Of a stretch of 10,632 nucleotides of DNA, positions 6,546-10,632 are shown in pieces. The stretch is from positions 1-10,632 of the forward strand of contig JBJTVH010000025.1 in the NCBI GenBank assembly GCA_046081125.1, read 5' to 3'. This DNA comes from JBEIFW01 sp046081125 (GTDB taxonomy: Bacteria; Actinomycetota; Acidimicrobiia; Acidimicrobiales; Ilumatobacteraceae). The position numbers were made by a program, and so were the translations under genes. The stretch's first letter is position 1; the number at the start of each line of letters is the position of its first letter. The notes below the pieces were generated by a model. That model did no database searches and was not told the DNA's origin. It saw only the letters and a program-made list of their open reading frames with translations.

Positions 6546-7473
6546 ATGGGTGACCCGGCGGGACCCCGGGCGCATCGACGCCGGCTGTCCGATGCCATCG
6601 CCCACACGCTCCTGCGTCGCTCGGGTGAGGCCGTCAGCGTGATCGCAGCCGGCGGCACCATCCGCTACGCGTCGCCCACCTGGGCCTCGGTACTCGGTCT
6701 CGATCCTGCCGCAGCGATCGGGCGGAGCCCGACCGAACTGCTCCCCCCGGAGGAGGTCGACCGGGTGAACCGAGCCGTCACGACACACCTCGCCGCCGGT
6801 GATCGTTCGTTCACCATCGAAGCACTCGGTGGGCCGCGCGGCGATCGGATCTGGTCCCACCGCTGCGAGGCCCGCTTCGGTGATCCGGCCGTACGCGGGC
6901 TGCTCGTGCTCACCCGGGACGTCACCGACGAGCGTCGCGCCGCCACCGAGGCGAGCGATCGGCGCGAGGCCGACCGGCTCGTGCTCGACACCCTGCGCGA
7001 TCGGGCCGTGCTCGATCGCGCCCAGATCGCTGCACGTCCGGCGATCGCGTTCGTCGACCTCGACGGGTTCAAGGCGATCAACGACCGGTACGGCCACGCC
7101 GCCGGCGACGAGTTGCTCCGCCGGGCCGCCCGCCGGCTCGTTGCCGGAGCCCGCCGGGACGAGCTCGTGGTCCGCCTCGGTGGCGACGAGTTCGTCGTCG
7201 TCGCCGACCACGTGGAGCGAGGCCGCCGCCGAAGCGCTCGGCCACCACATCGCCCGGCTCCTCGACGGCGTGGAGGTGCCGGGGGTCAGCCTGGTCGGAT
7301 TGCGTGCCTCGATCGGCGTCGCCGTCGGGGGCCCCGCCTTTGCGGACGAGTGGCTCCGACACGCCTACGACGCCATGTACGAAGCGAAGCGTCGGGCGGA
7401 CGCCACGGTGGTCGTCCGGGTGGTGGGGACGGGCTCGCGCCCGTGCCCACCACCCGGCGACGATCAGCCCTGA
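6546..7473 (+). pseudogene. PAS-GGDEF diguanylate cyclase-like protein, frameshifted
   Basis: Read from ATG 6546, the protein has a PAS sensor domain (roughly residues 28-135) and a GGDEF domain with FVDLDGFKAINDRYGH (Asp171, Asp173) and intact GGDEF at 212-216. Such domains make cyclic di-GMP. At about 7214-7215 the homology jumps frame: EAAAEALGHHIARLL, ASIGVAV and AYDAMYEAKRRAD, the expected GGDEF C-terminus, continue in the next frame to a TGA at 7471-7473. Removing one G restores 308 continuous residues. The unrepaired frame runs on without stop to 9773, antisense to the next gene. The usual LTGLxNR-type segment before the domain is shortened or absent, and the inhibitory-site RxxD appears as RRDE. 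The start has no good ribosome site; an in-frame ATG at 6498 is the alternative. A sequencing error is as likely as true decay. Confidence 0.75.
7416..7457. terminator. Stem-loop between convergent genes, probable bidirectional terminator
   Basis: Arms 7416-7434 and 7439-7457 form a 19-bp stem with one G-G mismatch and the loop TCGC. It lies inside the last codons of the PAS-GGDEF frame and seven bases beyond the stop of the convergent CoxL-like gene, so it could end both transcripts. There is no T-rich tract on either side. Its build closely matches the hairpin at 49-92. Confidence 0.55.
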
Positions 7474-9743
7474 GCGCCCTGGACGGCCCGCCACACCCGC
7501 TCGGCGGTGAGCGGCATGTCGATGTGACGCACCCCGAGGTGCGACACCGCGTCGACCACCGCCGACTGCACGGCCGGGGTGGAGCCGATGGTGCCCGACT
7601 CGCCGATTCCCTTGGCGCCCAACGGGTTCACGTGCGTCGGGGTCTCCATGTGGATGATCTCGAAGCTCGGGAGCTCGGCGGCCGAGATGAAGGCGTAGTC
7701 CGCCAGGTTGCCCGTGATCGGGTTGCCGTCGTCGTCGTAGCGCACCTCTTCGAGGAGCGCCTGCGCCGCACCCTGCGCGATACCGCCGTGGATCTGGCCT
7801 TCGAGCAACAACGGGTTCAGCACCCGGCCGGCGTCGTCGCAGGCGATGTGGCGCACCAGGCGGACCTGACCCGTCTCGGTGTCGACCTCGACGACGGCGA
7901 GATGGGCGCCGAACGGGAACGTGGGCATCGAGGCCGAGAACGTGGTGTCGACCTTGAGCGACTCGTGATCCGAGGCCGCAAGCTCGACCCAGGTGCGAGC
8001 CACCGACGGCGTGCCGGCGACGTGGAACGCACCGGCGTCCTTGTCGAGCACGATGTCGTCCTTGGCCGCCTCGAGCAGCCGGGCCGCTACGTCACGGGCC
8101 TTGTCGACGAGCTCGACCGCCGCCTTCTGGACTGCGGCGCCGCCCTGCTGCAGCGAGCGAGAGCCCATCGTGCCACCGCCGACGGGCACCAGGTCGGTGT
8201 CGCCCCAGACCACGTCGATCCGGTCCATCGGGATACCGGTCTCCTCGGAGGCCAGCATCGACCACGCCGTCACGTGACCCTGCCCGTGGGGGGAGGTGCC
8301 CGTGTAGACGATCGCCCGCCCATCGGGCAGGATCTCGATCTTGGCGGTCTCGCCCATCGGGGGAACCCCGCCGGTGATCTCCACGTAGACGCTCACCCCG
8401 ATGCCGAGCTGCACCCGATCGCCGCCGGACCGGCGGCGGGCCTGCTCGGCCCGCAGCGCCGCATAGTCGCCCGCCGCGAGCACCCGGTTCAGGGACTCCT
8501 CGTAGTCGCCGACGTCGTAGGTCTGGCCGACGGTGGTGGTGTGCGGGGTGTCGAACTTGGCGATCAGGTTCTTGCGGCGCACGTCGACGGGATCCATGCC
8601 GATCTCGGCGGCGAACAGGTCCATCGCCCGCTCGACGGCGGCGGTGGCTTCCGGCCGGCCGGCGCCCCGGTAGGCCACCGTCGGCGTGGTGTTCGTGACG
8701 ATGGAGTACGTGACGCACTCGATCTTCGGGATCGCATACACACCCGACGACATCGGGCGGGTCATGAACGGGGCGAGGATCGTGCCCATGTCGGCGTAGG
8801 CGCCCGAGTCCTGGAGGACCTCAAGCCGGTAGGCCTTGACCGTGCCGTCGCGGTCGCCGCCGATGGCGACGCGCTGGACCTGGCCGCGGCCGTGGCCGAG
8901 GCCGAGCATCGACTCGCTGCGGGCTTCGAGGAACTTGACGGCCTTGCCGACGCGCTTGGCGATCGGGCCGAGCAGCAGTTCCTCGGGATAGGCGCCGATC
9001 TTGGCGCCGAAGCCGCCGCCGACGTCAGGGGTGATCACGCGGACCTTGTCGCCGTCGAGGCCGTTGGCCGCCTTGTGCGCATCGCGGGCGCCCTGGGCGT
9101 GCTGCGTCGACAGCCAGACGTGGAGCCGGTCGCCGACCCACGCCGCCGCTGCACCGCGCACCTCGAGCGGGCACGGCGCCACACGCTGGTTGATGACCCG
9201 CTCGCGCACGACGACCTCGCAGCCGTCGAAGAACTCGTCGCCGGTCACGTCGGGCATGCCGAGCGCCGTCGAGGCGAACACGACGTTGCTCCCCGCCGTC
9301 GGGTACAGCAGCGTCGGCGAGGCCATGGCGGCCTCCATCTCGACGAGGGCCTCGAGCGGCTCGATCTCGATCTCGACGAGGGCGAGGGCGTCCTCGCCCT
9401 GCTCGGGCCGCTTGGTCACGATGGCGACGATCGGCTCGCCGACGTAGCGCACCTTGTCGGAGGCGAGCAGCGTGCGGGCGACGGTGGGGTTGAAGGGCGC
9501 CGGAACCGGCTGGAGGCCCAGGTCGGCGGCGGTGAACACGGCGACCACACCCGGAGCCACAGCGGCTGCGGAGGTGTCGATCGAGGTGATGGTGCCGTGC
9601 GCGACGGCCGACCGGACGTAGGTGACGTACAGCGCGCCTTCGAGCAGGGGCTCGCGCAGGTCGGCGAGGTACTCACCGCCGGTGGTCAAGAACTTGGGGT
9701 CCTCTTTGCGAAGGACGCGGTTGCCGAGGATGCTGCCGGGCAT
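7464..9743 (-). CDS. Solitary form II CoxL-like molybdopterin large subunit
   Basis: This 759-residue protein is a paralogue of the CoxL at 954-3332 and should bind the molybdenum cofactor and substrate of an aldehyde oxidase/CO dehydrogenase-type enzyme. It has GGGFGAK (242-248), the form II loop AYRGAGR (357-363) and GIGESG with the expected catalytic Glu715. In the PHGQGH region the next residue is Val491 where the other copy has Glu. The ATG at 9743 has GGGGGGAG five bases upstream. No small or FAD subunit gene adjoins it: upstream are ftsB and enolase on the same strand, downstream the convergent PAS-GGDEF gene, which it overlaps by ten bases at the 3' ends. It may borrow CoxS and CoxM from the other cluster or from elsewhere; this is inference. 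Substrate unknown. Confidence 0.92.
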   Translation of the reverse strand: MPGSILGNRVLRKEDPKFLTTGGEYLADLREPLLEGALYVTYVRSAVAHGTITSIDTSAAAVAPGVVAVFTAADLGLQPVPAPFNPTVARTLLASDKVRYVGEPIVAIVTKRPEQGEDALALVEIEIEPLEALVEMEAAMASPTLLYPTAGSNVVFASTALGMPDVTGDEFFDGCEVVVRERVINQRVAPCPLEVRGAAAAWVGDRLHVWLSTQHAQGARDAHKAANGLDGDKVRVITPDVGGGFGAKIGAYPEELLLGPIAKRVGKAVKFLEARSESMLGLGHGRGQVQRVAIGGDRDGTVKAYRLEVLQDSGAYADMGTILAPFMTRPMSSGVYAIPKIECVTYSIVTNTTPTVAYRGAGRPEATAAVERAMDLFAAEIGMDPVDVRRKNLIAKFDTPHTTTVGQTYDVGDYEESLNRVLAAGDYAALRAEQARRRSGGDRVQLGIGVSVYVEITGGVPPMGETAKIEILPDGRAIVYTGTSPHGQGHVTAWSMLASEETGIPMDRIDVVWGDTDLVPVGGGTMGSRSLQQGGAAVQKAAVELVDKARDVAARLLEAAKDDIVLDKDAGAFHVAGTPSVARTWVELAASDHESLKVDTTFSASMPTFPFGAHLAVVEVDTETGQVRLVRHIACDDAGRVLNPLLLEGQIHGGIAQGAAQALLEEVRYDDDGNPITGNLADYAFISAAELPSFEIIHMETPTHVNPLGAKGIGESGTIGSTPAVQSAVVDAVSHLGVRHIDMPLTAERVWRAVQGAQG

Positions 9744-9783
9744 TCAAGCTCCCCCCGTAGGGACGTTCGGTGATCGACCGACC

Positions 9784-10203
9784 TTATCCGGCGGTGGTGC
9801 TCGGGGTTCCAGCGGGAGCGGTGGTGCCGTCGTTGACGCGTGACTCAAGCACCCCCTGGACGAGGGTGAACGGCCACCGGGCCGGCAGCGAGGTGATGGG
9901 ACCCTCGGGTTGGACCACGACGGCGATCACTCCCGGAGGCACGCGCTGATGCTGCTCACGAGCGGCGGTGAGCACGGCGAGCGGCTGTTCGAGGGCGCTT
10001 ACCTGGGTGCGCAGGCGCTCGTTCTCGGTTCGGATCGTGGCCAGGCGGTCCGAGGTGCCCTCGTACCGGTCCCGCTGGTCGAACAGCGTCTGGGTGGGCT
10101 TGACGAGCAGCAACGCGAGCACTGCGCCGACGGCGACCAGCAACCCCAGCCAGGCGAGCACAACGGCAGGCCGGCGGGCTCGCCGACCCCGGACCGCGGT
10201 CAC
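9784..10203 (-). CDS. ftsB: FtsB/DivIC-like septum formation membrane protein
   Basis: This 139-residue bitopic protein has an Arg-rich cytoplasmic N-terminus, one transmembrane helix at about residues 13-34, then a coiled-coil-like stretch (about 42-73) and a loosely conserved LEQP...AAREQHQRVPPG region that fits the DivIC/FtsB pattern. A low-complexity Thr/Ala/Pro tail follows. Family members form a division complex with FtsL and FtsQ at the septum. The GTG start at 10203 overlaps the enolase stop (GTGA), and the longer frame to 10608 is a shadow of enolase. The position directly after enolase is the usual actinobacterial arrangement and supports the assignment more than the divergent sequence does. 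The next gene begins 40 bp downstream. Confidence 0.8.
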   Translation of the reverse strand: MTAVRGRRARRPAVVLAWLGLLVAVGAVLALLLVKPTQTLFDQRDRYEGTSDRLATIRTENERLRTQVSALEQPLAVLTAAREQHQRVPPGVIAVVVQPEGPITSLPARWPFTLVQGVLESRVNDGTTAPAGTPSTTAG

Positions 10204-10632
10204 GAGCGGCGCCCGACGCGGGCCAGGGCACCCCGGCCGCGATAGGCCGCCGCCTCGCCGAGGTCGTCCTCGATCCGCAGGAGCTGGTTGTACTTCGCAA
10301 CCCGGTCGCTGCGGGCGGGCGCACCGGTCTTGATCTGGCCGCAGTTCGTCGCGACGGCGAGGTCGGCGATCGTGGCGTCCTCGGTCTCGCCGGAACGGTG
10401 GGACATCACCGCGGTGTAACTCGAGGACCGGGCGAGCTCCACCGCTTCGAGGGTCTCGGTGAGGGTGCCGATCTGGTTGACCTTCACCAGGATCGAGTTG
10501 GCGACGCCCCGCTCGATGCCGAGCGCGAGCCGCTCGGAGTTCGTGACGAACAGGTCGTCGCCGACGAGTTGCGTGCGGTTGCCGACCGCTGCGGTGAGGG
10601 CCGACCAACCGTCCCAGTCGTCTTCGGCCATG
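10200..10632 (-). CDS. eno: Enolase (phosphopyruvate hydratase), C-terminal part, cut by window edge
   Basis: About 143 C-terminal residues of the glycolytic enzyme that converts 2-phosphoglycerate to phosphoenolpyruvate are present; the gene continues beyond 10632. The conserved barrel motifs are all visible: GDDLFVTN with the metal-binding Asp, the catalytic Lys in LVKVNQIGTLTET, the substrate-binding SHRSGETED, and GQIKTGAPARSDR with its active-site Lys, followed by KYNQLLRIEDDLG. The C-terminus ends in a short Arg-rich tail (YRGRGALARVGRRS). The Met at 10631 is an internal residue of the usual EDGMAEDDWDGW-type stretch and not the start. The stop overlaps the ftsB GTG. Confidence 0.97.
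   Translation of the reverse strand, partial: MAEDDWDGWSALTAAVGNRTQLVGDDLFVTNSERLALGIERGVANSILVKVNQIGTLTETLEAVELARSSSYTAVMSHRSGETEDATIADLAVATNCGQIKTGAPARSDRVAKYNQLLRIEDDLGEAAAYRGRGALARVGRRS

Noticed and set aside
7205..7225. Programmed ribosomal frameshifting in the PAS-GGDEF gene
   Set aside because: No slippery heptamer, stimulatory hairpin or nearby stop is seen at the join; an indel or sequence error is simpler.
7474..9773. Very long plus-strand open frame continuing from the PAS-GGDEF gene
   Set aside because: It is antisense to a well-supported CoxL-like gene, is Arg/His/Gly-rich without domain-like sequence, and is explained by high GC content plus the frameshift.
9744..9783. Short near-palindrome CGGTGATCGACCG between ftsB and the solitary CoxL-like gene
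   Set aside because: It is short and asymmetric by one base, with nothing else to support a regulatory role.
1..10632. CRISPR arrays, tRNA or rRNA genes, insertion sequences
   Set aside because: No regularly spaced repeats, tRNA-like cloverleaf, rRNA sequence or transposase-like protein was recognised on either strand.

Overview
The window is high-GC DNA with many GTG starts and very tight gene packing. Together with an enolase-ftsB pair and a DrrA-type exporter, this points to an actinomycete-type bacterium (Actinomycetota). An Acidimicrobiia-like lineage is possible but cannot be fixed from the sequence alone. All genes except one read on the minus strand.

Layout, following minus-strand transcription from the right edge. 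(1) The C-terminal part of enolase (10200-10632, cut by the window edge) overlaps a small FtsB/DivIC-like membrane protein (9784-10203). (2) After 40 bp comes a solitary molybdenum-hydroxylase large subunit (7464-9743) with the form II CoxL signature AYRGAGR, without its own small or FAD subunit. (3) The only plus-strand gene, a PAS-GGDEF protein (6546-7473), ends tail-to-tail with that subunit. It carries one frameshift near 7214-7215, shortly after the GGDEF motif, so it is either a recent pseudogene or contains a sequence error. (4) Divergent from it runs a tightly packed run of six genes. It begins with a DrrA-like ABC ATPase (5458-6489) and two ABC-2 permeases (4655-5461, 3864-4658). After a 70-bp gap follows a complete CO-dehydrogenase-like set in the order coxS (3329-3793), coxL (954-3332), coxM (133-957). 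A strong hairpin at 49-92 closes the run.

How the genes work together. The CoxS-CoxL-CoxM set should form an oxidoreductase of the xanthine oxidase/CO dehydrogenase family. Electrons would pass from a molybdenum cofactor in CoxL through two [2Fe-2S] clusters in CoxS to FAD in CoxM. The active-site loop is AYRGAGR (form II), not the CO-oxidising form I loop with Cys, so a substrate other than CO is likely. No cofactor-maturation genes are present. The ABC exporter precedes the oxidase on the same strand and may be co-transcribed, but its substrate is unknown.

Points that stand out: the frameshifted GGDEF gene; an unpartnered second CoxL; a coxM with strongly different codon choice; an identical 17-bp start/stop element at both cox junctions; two long tetraloop hairpins of nearly the same build; and a 17-bp imperfect palindrome in the divergent promoter region.
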